NCBI GenBank assembly: GCA_008711295.1
Contig: VUYV01000074.1
Location: forward strand, 1,955,690 to 2,019,689
Direction of reading: 5' to 3'
Length of the DNA stretch: 64,000 nucleotides
Source of the DNA: Anarhynchus alexandrinus
Taxonomy: Eukaryota > Chordata > Aves > Charadriiformes > Charadriidae
In this document: one piece after another, positions 10,807 through 24,600 of the stretch
Numbering within the stretch: position 1 is the stretch's first letter
How the letters are laid out: each line of letters begins with the position of its first letter
The notes under the pieces: generated by a model
The model's database searches: none
Seen by the model: the letters and a program-made list of their open reading frames with translations, nothing else
Told to the model about the DNA's origin: nothing
Program-made: the position numbers and the translations under genes

Positions 10807-13800
10807 CCGCTGCTCCTCGCCCAGCTGGGACCTGCAGGGCTGGCACCCCCGTGAACCAGCAAGCCTTCTGCTCCCAGCTCCTTACTCCGTGGTAGTGCAG
10901 CCCTTTAGGATAACCTGTACAGCTCCCCTTGAACCTGGGAACCCCCGTCCTTCACTGTGCACCCCCAGAGTGCTCCTGGTGGGCTGGAGTGTCCCTGCCC
11001 CTTCCCGCAGCCTGTCTGTAGAGCCTGAGCCCTCCCACCACCCTACACCAGACCTGACTCCCATGGTGGGACCCCCCCAGTGCTGTTGGGGGGCTGGGAG
11101 GAGGTGACCCTGCGGGGCTAGGCTTTTACAGCCGGGACTCAGCTGGCTCGGCCATGAAAACCACCCTGGGGACTGACAGATGAGAGAAAGGAGACCTGGA
11201 GCCCCCGGTACCGCTGTGCGCAGGGCACTCAGGGGCTTGGTGACGGTGACCTCCGAGGATTTGCAACCTGGGCAGGCTGCGGTGCCTGAAGTCTTTGAGA
11301 GACACTCCGGGGCTGTTTCACATCCAGAGTGGGCCAGGACTGAGGCAGGAGAGGACACCCTTCCACTCCTCCCGAGTCCCGTCCTGGGACCAGCCACGCT
11401 CCTGAGCCCTGCGGCACAGAGGGCGAGTGAAGCCGGAGCCCGGCACACCGGCTCTCCCCGGCTTGTCTCCAGAATCCTTGACAGAGAAGCACACCCATGC
11501 CAACACGGACCAGGCACTAAAGACAAATCCCACGTTTTCCATGGCAAAAATGACAACTTCTTATTTTTTCCAAGTTGCCTTCCCCAGTTTTTGGCTTCAC
11601 CATCTAGCAGAGGTACCGGCAAGGAAAACCAGCTAAGTCCCAAAAAGCTTCACAGCGGAGAAACAGGCTCAGAGCTGTCCCCTCCCGGCAGGGGCCACCA
11701 CAGTCATTCCTGAGGACGGTTCAGCACTCTGACAGGCTGGGGGTCCCCGCTTTGGTGCTCTCCACCCCGTGACACCCCCCAGCTGCCAGGGCAGCTGTGG
11801 TCACCATGGGGCCGTGGAAATCCCGTGGGCTGTGCTCCTTCCCTGTTTTTTTCCAGTCCCAAGCTAAGGAGACAGCCGCAACGTCTGTCCCCCTGCAGCA
11901 AAGTCATTTATTAACTGATTAAATAGCCAGATAAAATCCAACCAAAGCAATTATTAGCCTAAGCAAGTCACCTCTCTGGGAGATTGAAAACTGAAATAAT
12001 TAGCAAAATAGCCGTGTTGCTTGTCGGGGGTTATTTTCAGCTGATCCCTGCTCCTCGTTGGCAGTCTGCGTCGGCACAGGGAGGGTTGGAAGGGGGCGTG
12101 TGGGGCTGTGGGATGCCAAACCCGGGGATGACTCCCGGGCTCCCCAGATTGTCACCCGGCTGGGAAGGAGCCAGGAGCTGGGCAGGACAGGGAAAGACAC
12201 CTTGGGATCACCCAGCTGCCTGCCGGCTCGCAGCAGCCCCGGCTGGGGCTGGAGGCTGAGTGCAGGCAGCTCATCAGGATGCTCCCATTTGGGATGTTTT
12301 TTGCATGCCAGGGTTGCTCCTTTGCTCTCTAGGATGCTGCCTGGCTTTTGGGGGCTTGTTGGAGCCGTCGGCACCAAGAAAGGTCCTCTAACTCCTGGGC
12401 AGGCAGGCGGGGAGCAGGGCAAAGCCTGCTGGAAGGGGTCCCCGCTCCGGACGCCTGGTGGGGCGCTGGGAAAGAAATCCTCGTGCTCTGCCTACGCCGT
12501 GGAGCCGGGCCAAGAGTCCTCCCACGCCACATCCCACCGGGCTGATTTCTCCGGCTGTTGAATCCATAACTTCAGACCCCGGGACATGGCTGGGGGCCAA
12601 GGCCAGGGTAATAGAGCCAAACTGCGTCACAAAGGGAGGAAAAGGTCCTGAAGTGCTGGGATGAAAAGGTGACCAGGGCACTCGCTGTCCCCTGCCGGCA
12701 CGGCTGCCTTCCACTGTTATCATGGTTGGGGGGCGGTGGGGGGAGGAGACGCTCCTGTCCCGCTGAGCCCCTCTGCCCCCCAGCCTGGGTGGGAGAAGGG
12801 GGGACATGGCTGCCACGGGGATGGTGTGCACTGCCCTGGCATTGGGGACATGGAGCTCTGACAGGCTCCTGACCCTGCCCACTGGCTACCACCTTCACCC
12901 CACAGCTGCTTGCCTGCCACAGACCCCTGACCAGAGGGGACTTGAGAGGTCGGATCTGGGTCCTGCTGCTCTCCCAGCCTGTAAATCGTTTCTCAGCCTC
13001 TTCGCTGTAACCTGCTCCCATCTATGAGCATCGTCCCGAGGAGCAGACCCTGCACCCAGTGGCACTGTCACCTTCAGAGGGCCCAGAAGCATCATGGGGT
13101 GTGTGTCTTGAGTCACCATCCCCTTGTGACTCAGGTGTCCCTTCCAGTGCCCCCCTCCCATTCAACCCTGCCGGTGGCTATAGCCCGGCTCCCGCTGTCC
13201 GGCAGGAGGGTGTTGCAATGCACCCAGCCTGCCAAGTCACCCAGAACCTGCAGGGTTGATGGATAACCCGCTTCCCCACCACCACCACCCCCGAGCCCTC
13301 TCCAAATGCCCTTGCCAGGAGGCCGGAGTGGTGCCAGTAGGAGATGCCTGGATCTCCACAGGGCTGGAACAACCAGCCCATTAATTCCAGGAAGGCTGAT
13401 AAGGTGCTGTGCTGGGCTGTGCTGGGCCATGCCGGATGGCACAGAGCCCCCGGATGCTGGGATTCATGGCATTCACGCCCCCCGGCTGCAGACTCCCGAG
13501 GGGGTCTGGTGCCCATCCTGTGCTTTAGTCCCTGATAATTTTGGATGACCGTTATCCTTGCAGGAGCCAGCAGCTTGCTGGGACCTTGGTGTCAGGCTTG
13601 GCAAAAGGATCAATGAAAAGCCCCTTCCCAGGCTGGGAACAGGGCACCATCCCCGAGACAAGGGATGACCCATGGTGGCTGCAGGTGTTCCCACGAGGGC
13701 CTGCCAACACCGGCGCAGAGGGACAAGCTCGGTTTGTCACCCTCGTGACTCTGCTGAAGGAGCAGCAGTGAGACGGGGTTTTTTGGTGATGGTGTGGGCT

Positions 13801-15470
13801 GGAGGAGCAGGCACAAGGGTCTCTGGGTGGTGCTGGTGCCAGAGCACCACGGGCAGGAGCTTACACGTGGGCTGAGGATGAGGTGGGCTGGAAGCACCTT
13901 GCTTCAGCAGAGTGATTTTCCCCTATGCCGAGCAGCACGTTTGCAACCATCCCTGTGGTTCCCACCATGTTTTGCACCTCAAATACCAGCTGGAGCAACT
14001 CTCCCCAGCATCAGCAAATATTCCTCACCGGGGTGGCTTTCCAAAGTGATACGGCATCGTCAGCACAGACGGGAACGACTCTCCCACAGCAGGTTTGCAT
14101 CCCTCTAATCCTCCATCGCCCCAGGTGTGGCAGCCGCTCGGGTGGTCACTGGCTGGACGGTCACCCCATGATCTGCAGCGCTGGTTGCACGGGCCCCCAA
14201 TGCGCAGTCCTCCCACGGCTTTGCCCCCGCGCTGGCATTTTCAGCGGGCGGGTGTTTGTTCCGGGCGAGCAGTGCTTTCCCCTGATTTACCGTCTGTGCC
14301 CTGTTCCCGCTGTCGGGGGTAATGCGTGGGTTTAGAGGACGGGGTTTTGTCAGCCGTGACTTGGCCTCCTCTGGCATTTCCCCCGTGGACGCTGGCCGGC
14401 CGGTGGGTCAGGGTGTCGCTCGCTGTGCCCTGCCGCTGCCGCCTGCCCGATGGAGGCTGGCTCTGGTGGGACACTGTGTTCTGCCTAACACCCCTAATAA
14501 CACTTTGCAGGAGTCGCCTGGGGGCAGTTCTGGTTAAGAAGCGTTTAATTGACTACAAACCCAGGTAGTGGTGGGGGATTGCATAATGCTGTTCATGGGG
14601 GAGCTGGCAGCAGTTTTCAAGCAGGTGGAGTGGGAATTGCTGCTCCAGGGGAAGGGGGGACACAGGGGTGAAGTGACCCAGGGGATCAGGGGGAAGTGAC
14701 CCAGGGGATCCCTGTAGCAGTGGAGGGGGTCTGGGGCTGCACCTTTTCCAGTTCCAGCCTCTCAGGATGCTGTTCCCACCTTGCAGAGGAGCTTCCTTGG
14801 CCCATTCACCCCCTCCCAGCACACTGGCACTGCTGTGCCCATACTGAGGTGCAGGTTTAAAACCCTGCTGGGGCATGCTGGGGCTCTGGTTGGGGATTCC
14901 CAGTGGTCCCAGTTGCAGCTGAGCACTGGGGGGCTCGGGTGACACCCCAGTGTCTGCCCCCAGCCATACCTCTCCCTGTTTCATAACCTGCCTCTGCTCC
15001 CGGATAAGCCTTGAGCCAAGTGGGGACTTGTGTCCCCAGGCTGAGACACGGCTCAGCTACTGATTTTAGTGCCCACGATGTCCCCACAGGCATGGTGGCA
15101 CCAGCTGGCATTGCCCTGTCACCACCACCCGCTGCTCTGTGGCCGCCCTCCCCTGCATGGGGACCAGGTCCTGTGGGTTCTGTGGGGTGGCTGCCATGCC
15201 ACTGTTGGCAGTGCCATGCACTGCTCCAGGCTCGGCTTCGCCAGCTGCTGCTGGTGTCCCAGAGAGGTGTTGCGCCCAGGTCCCTGGGAGAACTGGGTCC
15301 CTGCAGGTTGGTCTTTGGGTAACCCCCAACTCGTGCCCCAGTTGAGCACGGCATCCAGCCCTTGGGAAGGGGAGGGCTCAGCAGGAAGGGAATGGTGACA
15401 GGGACATCGGAGGGAAAGCACCGGGGGCGGGAGGGGACAGTGGCTGCAACCTGCCTCCTTCTGCCATCCC
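10807..15470. other. Intergenic region between MUC20-like and MUC4-like genes
   Basis: About 4.7 kb with no supportable exon; the open frames lack motifs and flanking splice signals with consistent phase. It should include the 3' UTR of the MUC20-like gene. An unusually A/T-rich patch at about 11900-12030 stands out from the GC-rich surroundings and could be a regulatory element. A 25-bp direct repeat (AAGTGACCCAGGGGATC) occurs near 14673-14710. The last few hundred bases should hold the proximal promoter of the next gene. Confidence 0.5.
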
Positions 15471-15478
15471 TATAAATA
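15471..15478 (+). promoter_or_regulatory. TATA box of the MUC4-like gene
   Basis: TATAAATA, a full consensus match, is followed by a GC-rich 5' leader and the ATG 150 bp downstream at 15621. Transcription would start near 15500-15508. This is the clearest core promoter in the window and implies tissue-restricted expression, as expected for a mucin. Confidence 0.7.
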
Positions 15479-15620
15479 GGAGGGAGCAGGAGCAGGATTG
15501 CACCTGCGGGACTCCAGCTCTGCAGGAGAGGCGGGCAGGGAGGGACGGACGGAGCCGCTCCTCACTGCTCTCGCCTCCCTTTGAGCTTCCCAGTGCTCTG
15601 CCTGCGTGAAGGCCTGAGGC

Positions 15621-18600
15621 ATGGGGACCAGGGGATGGACGCTTTCCACCTTCGTGGGATGCTGCGTATGGATTCTGCACGGTATGTCCTATATTTTTCT
15701 TCTAGCACACGTGCTACCCGAGCCCTTGCAGGGCACAGCAGGTACACTTGTGAGATGGTTTTCCCTCCCGGCTGCACTGGAAACACCTCTTACGACCAGC
15801 CCTTGCAATATATCGCAGCCAAAAAGCTGGAAAAGTGTTTTATGGGGCAGGCGCCACCCTAAAGGGCTGCTTGCAGGTGTGGACCCACGGGAGATGTGAG
15901 AGCGCAGCCCGTGAGCCTGCACGCAGCCTTGTACCCTTCCAGCAAGGGAGCCGAGGGAAGCCAGCCGGCAGAGCGGGGCTCCAGGGATGCTCCCGTCCCT
16001 CCCACGTCCCAGGGAAGAGCAAACGCTGGTGCTCCATGCTGGTGCCCGTCTTGCATAAATTTCCCATGAATGGGCAGCATGGGGTAATGACATTTCCTGC
16101 TCCACATGGAAGAATTAAGATAAAACACGGATTTACTGGGGTGGAGTGTGCCAAACTAACCTGGGGGGACTTGACTGATGTGCTTTGTTTTCCCTGAGAT
16201 GGGGAGGGAAGCGGCTGAGCTCCTCTGGCTGGGGAGAGTCGGTGCAAAGAGCTTATTTCAGCCAGGGAAGATGGCAAGAAAGCAGCAGAAAGGGAGGGTG
16301 AGCAGGGGACTGGAGGAGGATGGACCCCTCGAGGACTGGTCTGGCGTAGGAGACAACATTCATTAACGACTCCAGCACAAGCTATCCGCAAGCTAAGGAG
16401 CTGAGCCGGCGGTGAGGCTGGAGGCACCTCCGCTGCAGGGGGATCTGGCTGCCTGGCAGGGGGAACCTGATGAACCGGAGCACCAGGATGGGGAACAGGC
16501 TTGGGCTGTCAGGCTGCAGCGAAACCCAGCTGGGTCTCGCCCTCGGGGTACCCTTCGTCTCCCCTAATTGCAGCCACCTAAAGCCAAACGTCAGCAGATC
16601 CACCTGGCTCCTCCTGGAGCCAACGGCGGCAGCTTGGTCTCCTCAGAGCCTGCATCCCTGTCCTAAAAACAAGACTGGGTGAAACATCACCCACGGGTGC
16701 CAGTGGGTGCTGGGAGAAACTTCTGGGATGTAGGGTGGTGTCTCCTTCTCCTTTCAGCGGAGCTCCTGGATGTGGGGCAGCAGGAGGAGGGAGCTGTAAG
16801 CAGGGCTTGGTCCTGGGAGCTGCTGAATTGACTATTCCTTCTGTGGGCAGGGACCCCCTGGTGCCTGCACCCAGCTGGGGACGAGCGAGACGGAAGCAGG
16901 CAGGCTCCCACCCCAGGAGATGTTTAACGAGTCTGCTTTAACTGCGGCGGGTCAGGAGCCGCTTGCAGTGAGGGAATGTTCACTAAGCTCTGGATGTTCT
17001 ATCTGCCAAAGGGCTTTGGGTAAAGTGTATTTAAATGTCCGTCAGACACCCGAAAGGTGAAACAGCACAAGAACCCCGCCAGGCTCTGCAGAAGTGGCTG
17101 CGCTCAGGGCTGGCCCTGCAGCCAGGCAAAGAGGGCTGAGGGCTGTCCTCCAGCGGCAGAGCTCCACAGACACCCCTGGGGCTAGGAACGAGACTTACTG
17201 GGCGCCAGCTCTTACCAGTGGGCAGGTGGTACCATGCCCAGTGTAACTGGGCTGGGTTGCAGCGGCTGCCTTTGTCTCCATGCTTGCACCAGTGTCTCTC
17301 CCTGACCTGTGATGAGTTGTGTCCTGTCTCAGCCAGCAGCTGCTGATGCTGGGGATGCAAAAGGTGCTGTGCAGGGCTGTGCCTCAGGCAGCCCAGGTTG
17401 CGCTCCTCGTCTCTTAAATTGGAGCCTTGTAAGGCCGCAGGATGAGGCAGTAGGATTTAAGAAGGGGCAGGAGCTTCCTGATGCTCAGCCAGAGGAGACG
17501 TGTGGCTGAGCCTGGCAGGCTGCTGTCCCCGGCACAGGGCATAACACTCCGCTTTGTGCTTCTCTACAGGGCTCAGGGCTGCTGCTGCTGTCCCTGTCAC
17601 TACTGAGGGGTCATTTGCTACAGGAACAGCTTCTCCCATCACAGCGGACACCGAGGTGCCCCTTGCCCTAGCGATGGGCACTGCGGAGACAAACACTGTG
17701 ACAGCCGATGCTGAGATAGCTGAGAGCATCCTCATGGGAAGCTCGTCAAGCCCGTCCTTCCCTCCTGGGTCTGAGCTGGGCGCTTTGGTGACAGCGGCAA
17801 GTGAATATGTCTCTACAGTACCGACTTTGACGAATGTGACCAAACCTCTTAATGCATCTCAGGATAACGAGAGGGGTTCGGCTGCTCTCGCTGCTGCCAC
17901 AACTGCTCCCTCCATCTCCACACAGCACCCCGCTGTCACCCCAGAGGTAGAGCTCGATGTAACGGGGCCCACTCCTGACACACCCCTGGGGACCACCCCT
18001 CTCTTTGCAGACACGAAGGAGGACATCCTCGCAGCTGTGACCAGAGAAGGAGCAGAAGATCTAGACCCCACTGCCAGCACCGTGTCCCTCCCCACTGTCC
18101 TTCCGCCGGCAGCCACCTGGGGGGCACAGCCAACTGCTGGCAGCCCCGTGGGTGCCAGTGTCACCGTGATGCCGAGCCAAGGACTGACCACAGCCACAGG
18201 TGTAACCCTGCCTGTGGATATCCAAAGCGAAGCCAGTGACAACTCCTTGAGCCCCAGCCCTGGCACCGGGGGGCTGCTCACGACTCAGCAGGATGGGGCG
18301 GTAAGCGAGACCGTAGGCATCATCCCAGAGCTGGCGGGAGAAACAGCCCCAGCTGCTGAGGAAAGTCCCTCGGCATCAGTGCCCGGAGATGCAGAAGATG
18401 CAGTGAATGATATATTTGGCACGGCTGGCTCATCCCACCTACCAACGGAGAGCCCAACGGTGTCGGGAACAGTGGGAAACCCAGGGGAGCCCTTCCTCCT
18501 CCCCGGCCAGGCAGCGCTGAGCCCAGCTGCTTCACTGGCACCAGCCAGCGGTGGGGACTGGGATGGGCAGGGAGCTACCGGTCTGTCATCGGACACTCTT

Positions 18601-21600
18601 GGTTCAGCCCCGTTGCTCGCAGCCAGTGATGTACCCGCAGTGACAGGGGACATGGCCCCCTCACTGCTGGCCCCGAGGGTTCCCAATGATGCGCAGAGTG
18701 ACACGAATCCCCCAGCCCTGGCAACTGCATTGCCAACAGGGGATGAGGGGGCTGCAGATCTGGCTGAGCTGTCCCTGCAGCCTGCCCCATGGCAGAGCCC
18801 CACTGCAGAACAGCCACCGCTGCTTGCTGCTGCCCTGCCATCCCCCACGGACACCTCCAGTGCTCCCGGTGCTGCTTACCCACCTCCAGGGGCTGCGACC
18901 AGCACCCTGCCTGCAGCTGACGATGGGGTAGAGACACCAGGGAGTCCTGACCTTGGTGCTGCCCCAGGAACACAGGTGTCTCCATCCCTTGGAGGGTCAC
19001 AGCCATGGGGGACAGCAGCTGGTGCTCCCCAGGGAACCGATGGACCTGACACTGGCTCGAATTCAGCTTTGGATGCCCTCAACCCAGTGTCTTTTGTACC
19101 TGATGGACTGGCACAGCCCACTGCTGGGGTCCTGGCTCAGGGGCGTGAAAGTGCAGTGGGCACAGCACAGGCAGGAGGTCCAGGGAATGGCAGTCCCTAT
19201 GCAGATACCCAGAGCGACATGAGTCCGTCAGCATTCAGCACTCAGCAGGACCCCACGAGCACTGGAGAGCTGCCGGCTGGAGAAACAGGGGCTTTGGCAA
19301 ATGCCGAACTGTCCCCTCCATCAGCTCTTGGAGATGGAGCAGGAACAGAAGCAGCCCCGGCACTGGGACAAGTGTCCCCGCCTGGTCCTGCACCTGCCGG
19401 CAGTGCTGGGCTGGAGCCTGACATCTTGGGGGCTGAAGGACCAGGAGACATGCCCGGTGAATTCCTCAGCGCTCCTGGGGTTGCTTACCCACCCCAAGGG
19501 GCTGCAGCCGGCCCTGTGTCTGGGGCAGAGACACCAGTGAGCCCTGACCTCGGTGCTGCCCAAGGAGCACCCGTGTCTCCGTCCTTCGGGGAGTCACAGC
19601 CATGGGGGACAGCAGCTGGTGCTCCTCAAGGAGCAAGTCTCCCTGAAGCCAATGTACCAGGCTCTGGCTTGACTTCGGCATGGGATGCCTCCAGTTCAGC
19701 AGCTTATGGACCAGCAGAACCCCCATCACCTGCCCTTGGGGACCAGCTTGGCACAAACATGGGGCTGCTGGCAACGGAGGAGCATGGAGCTGGCATGGCA
19801 GAGCCGGCGCTGGGAGGAGCAGGCAGCAGGACTGGGTCTGAACCATCCCTGATCTCCACTGCAGGCAGCGGGACGGCAGCTGGGATGGATCAACTGCCCG
19901 GTGCAGGTTCTCCATCTGGTCCTGCATCTCCCAGTGGTGTGGTGGCAGCATCCTCTGTTTCAGAGGGTGATGGAGCAGGACTCATCCCAGCTGCAGCCCC
20001 TGGCCCCGACAGCCTGTCCCTGGCCTCTCCGGACAGTGAAACTGGCCCAGAGCTCGGTCTGGTGCAGGGGACTGAGAGCGCAGGGGATGTGGTACAGGCA
20101 GGGAACCCAGAGAGTGAAAGTCCTTCCATGGAGACAAGTCCTTCAGTCTTTAGCGCTCCACAGGATCTTGCTAATACTGGAGACCTTCCAGCAGGAGAAA
20201 CAGGGGCTTTGGCAAATGCCGAACTGTCCCCTCCATCAGCTCTCGGAGAAGGAACAGGAACAGAAGCAGCCCCGGCACTGGGACAAGTGTCCCCGCCTGG
20301 TCCTGCACCTGCCGGCAGTGCTGGGCTGGAGCCTGACATCTTGGGGGCTGAAGGACCAGGAGACATGCCCGGTGAATTCCTCAGCGCTCCTGGGGTTGCT
20401 TACCCACCCCAAGGGGCTGCAGCCGGCCCTGTGTCTGGGGCAGAGACACCAGTGAGCCCTGACCTCGGTGCTGCCCAAGGAGCACCCGTGTCTCCGTCCT
20501 TCGGGGAGTCACAGCCATGGGGGACAGCAGCTGGTGCTCCTCAAGGAGCAAGTCTCCCTGAAGCCAATGTACCAGGCTCTGGCTTGACTTCGGCATGGGA
20601 TGCCTCCAGTTCAGCAGCTTATGGACCAGCAGAACCCCCATCACCTGCCCTTGGGGACCAGCTTGGCACAAACATGGGGCTGCTGGCAACGGAGGAGCAT
20701 GGAGCTGGCATGGCAGAGCCGGCGCTGGGAGGAGCAGGCAGCAGGACTGGGTCTGAACCATCCCTGATCTCCACTGCAGGCAGCGGGACGGCAGCTGGGA
20801 TGGATCAACTGCCCGGTGCAGGTTCTCCATCTGGTCCTGCATCTTCCAGTGGTGCGGTCGCAGCATCTTCCATTTTGGATCCAGCCAGCCCAAGTGCCCT
20901 CGGAGGAGCGGGTGGTGCTCCTGGAGCTCTGCAGGCTTCCCTGGGTGCTGGGCCTGGGGTCCCTCTTGCTGCAGGAGAAGGGGCAGGTGAAGCACCTGGT
21001 GATGGCGGACCCCTGGGACAGTCTCAGGCCCCTGCCAGAGAGGGACCAGCTGGTTCAGGAGCCCCTGACAGCGAAATGGGAGCCGTTCTGCAGTCTGTGT
21101 CTTCTTCCCCATCTACAGAGAAATCTTCATCACCTGGGATGGCTGGCGACGCTGGCAACGGAGCAAGCCTTCCTGGAGCTGGTGGAGCCAGTGGTGGCTT
21201 GAATACAGGCTTGGAGGCTGCTGGCCCCAAGGAACCCTCCATGTCTGCCCCCAGCATCCAGGATGGTGCCAATCTTGGACTTTCTGATGCAAAACTGAGC
21301 CAAGTCAGTGTGGTGGAGCTGCCCGGAGGAGCCTCGGCAAATGGGGGAGCTTCCCCTGGTGCCAGCCCGGGACAGGGTGCAGGAGCTATCATACAGATTG
21401 CATCGGGAGCACTGGCCCCGTCTGCCCTCGCCTCTCCCCAGGAGACACAGCCCCTGGTCGCGGTGGCTCCAGGTGGTGGTGTCTCTGATGGCACAGCCAA
21501 CTCACTGACTGCTTCTCTGCTCCTCCCCGGGCACGGGCTGAGCTCAGGGCTGGCACCCAATGGAGACCTCCAATCTGCCCCCAGCACCCAGAGTGGGAGC

Positions 21601-24600
21601 AGACCCCTGGTGCCAGGGGTACCAGGTGGGCTGGCAGGAGATGCTGGAGGTGCTCAGACGTGGTCTCTTGAAGACGAGGTGGCCTCAGGGATGCCAGCAC
21701 CTTCAGGAGAAGCGTCCCCACTTGCCCCCGCGTCCCTCAGCGCTGCCCCAGCACTGCCTTCTGCTCCACAGAGAGAAAACGCTGCAGAGGGGGGGTCCAA
21801 CAGCCCTGGGCTTTCTGCTCCGCTTTCGGCACGTGAGTCGACAGCGGGGTCCTCTGCAGGGGGAAGGGGAGAGCTGGGGGCTGCCGTGCCGGGGGGACCT
21901 GCCCTGCTCCTGCCTCCCTACCAGCTGGGAAGCCCCGGAGTCCCCTCCAGGGATGCCGACAGCCCTGTGCATGGGGAAGCGAGTGTCGTGCTCCCTGGAG
22001 CGATGGCAGGGCGAGGGGACATGGCTCGGCTCCTTCCCAGCATGACTGGAGCTGGGACAGGTGTGGAGACCCCTGCTCACTCCCCACTGGGGGGGAGCCC
22101 AGGGCTCTCTGGCCTTCCTCCCACTGGGATCGCTGCTGGCAGCCCCGGATCAAAGACCCTGGGGCTAGGACCTGCTGGTGGCTCATCACCCGTTGCCCTG
22201 CAGCCATTCTTGGGTGGTGAGCTGACCACCAGCCTGGCAAACAGAGCCCCTTCCACCAGTGGGTCGAGCCTCCCCACAGCCTTCCCAGGCCAGGGGGGAG
22301 CCCATGGGGGATCCCCAACCACCGCACGCCCAGTCATATCCTGCAGCCCGGCCACTGCCAGCCCGGCCCCACCAGCCCCCCTCCCTGGGGGCAGGCAGGT
22401 GCTCCCCAGGCCAGGAGCAGCCACTGTCACCTCCCGCGCATCGTCCCCCGTGTTTCCAGCTCTGCCAGGAGGGCCGGCGGCCGCCCCGACCCCACTGCCC
22501 AGTCCTGCAGGTACGTGATGCTCGTGGGGCAGCCCAGGTGGGAGGAGCACATCTGGCCTCCTGATGGACCATCCTGGGGGATGGTACCCAGAGGGTACCG
22601 AGTACCCAGAGACAGAGGGGGCTATCTGGGGCCAGGACTGCTGTAGGAGGTGCACCATGAGGGGCTCCTGCACATGAGCTTGCATTTTGGCAGGCTGAGC
22701 CTGTCTTCAAGTATGGTCCCGTCAGCTGGAAAACCCATCCCCTCCAAATGCTTTGTTTTATTTAACAGACATAAATAGGGAGCTGGAGGCTGTAAACATC
22801 TCTAGAAAGAGCTGTGGGTGTTTAATTCCCTGATGTCCCCCTACCACAGTCCTGTAAAATGTTTTTCCCCTCCTAATGGCAGTCCTTCAGTGTGGTGCCC
22901 CAACGGGGCTGGAGCAGGAGGGAACAGTGACCACAAAGGCCATCACAGCAGGTTTAGGGCAGCTGTGTACATGTAAGGCAGCGAAAGGGGTGGGAGTAAA
23001 CTCCTGTAAGGGAAGATGACATGCAGGGTGTCCGAGGTGGCTATTGGCAGTGTCCCACCATCCTCCTCTGGCCCAGGCTGTGTCCCTTTGGAAGCAAAAT
23101 CATTCCAGCCCTTTGAGTTCTTGGCACAGACCAAAGGCTTTGCTGTAAGTGTGTTTTGTTTTTTTTTTTTTTTCTTTTCTTTTCCAGTTCCAGCTGTGCC
23201 CCTCTACGGGTACGGAGCGAGGGAAAATGATCGAGAGTACGTGGAAAGGAGGGTGGATTTTAATTCTCCACTTTTCAAGCCCGAGATTGGATTCCCATTT
23301 GGGAAAAGGCTGCACAACTCTCTCTACGTGAGTCTGCCTTGGCTTGACTTGCTGTTGGGCAAGTGGCCATCTCCCCAAAACCTGGGGGAGGCACCAGGGG
23401 CCAGGGGCCTGGGATAGGACCCTTGCGGGGGCAACTCAATTGGGATGCTGCCGGGGTCTGTTTGCACCAGGAGGTGATTTTATGGCCATTTTGGCAGCGG
23501 TGAGCAGTGGCCTTCCTTGGGTGCTGCTTAAAGTGGGCTTGGAAATGGGAGGGCTGCCACCCACATGTCAGGGGGTCCCGCTGGTCCTGACCTCACCTGA
23601 TGGAGGGATCCCTCTGCTCAGTTTACAGACAACGGACAAATCATTTTCCCAGCCTCGGACAACAGCATCTTCACATACCCCAACCCTCCTCCCAGAGGCT
23701 TCAATGGCCATGAGGAGGTTCCCATGATCGCCGTGTTTTGGGACAATGCTGACTTCTCCAGAGGCGTTGGCACCACCTTTTATCAGGTGAGTGAAGCCAC
23801 CTGGGTGCATGGTTGCATGAAACACCTTTTGATCATAAACTCATCACCTCTTCTGTGGATGCCCCTTGAGATGTATAATTGATAGACCCCATGAGTGGTG
23901 TTTCCCTTTTCTGGGCCAAATCCAAGAGCTGTTGGTCCTGTGTGTGTCACATCTTGAGCTGTCCAAATCTCAACCAGACCCTTAGTTTCAGTGCTCCATG
24001 CATGACCCCAATCTAGACCTGTCTTTGCCCTACTGGGAGCTAACGTAGACGTGGGTGTACCCAACCTGCAGGAGTTCCCCACCCTCAACACGGCCAAGCC
24101 TCCATTTGTCCGCGATGTGGAAGCGAAGGTTCGGCGGTACCTGAGGTCCTCCTACTCCGCAGCCTGGACCCTGAAGATCACCTGGGAGAAGGCACCTGCC
24201 TATGCAGCACGGACTGACACCCGGAAGGTAAGGGGCTGATGGAGCTCGAGGGCTTGTTGAGTTGTCAAAAAACCCCAATACCCATGGGTAGTCACCTTGT
24301 CTGTTCCTGAAAATAAGAACCAGTTTTGTGAAAAGGTCAGTCTTGAAGACTTTTGCAAGAACAAGACTGCCCATGTTTTGGTGGTTTTCAGTTTTTTGGG
24401 AGGACATCTTTAGTTGAACTTTCCCTGCTCCATAAAATCTTTCTCTTTAATGTGGTAGGAGTTCACTGTGTACCAGAAACACCGTTCTTCAGGAGCTTAA
24501 AATTGGGTGAATTTGAGGCTTCTGATGAAACAGCATCAAAGTAAAACCATCACGTTTTCCATGCAAAATGCAAATCAGCCCAGGCTGCGTTTGCCCTTCA

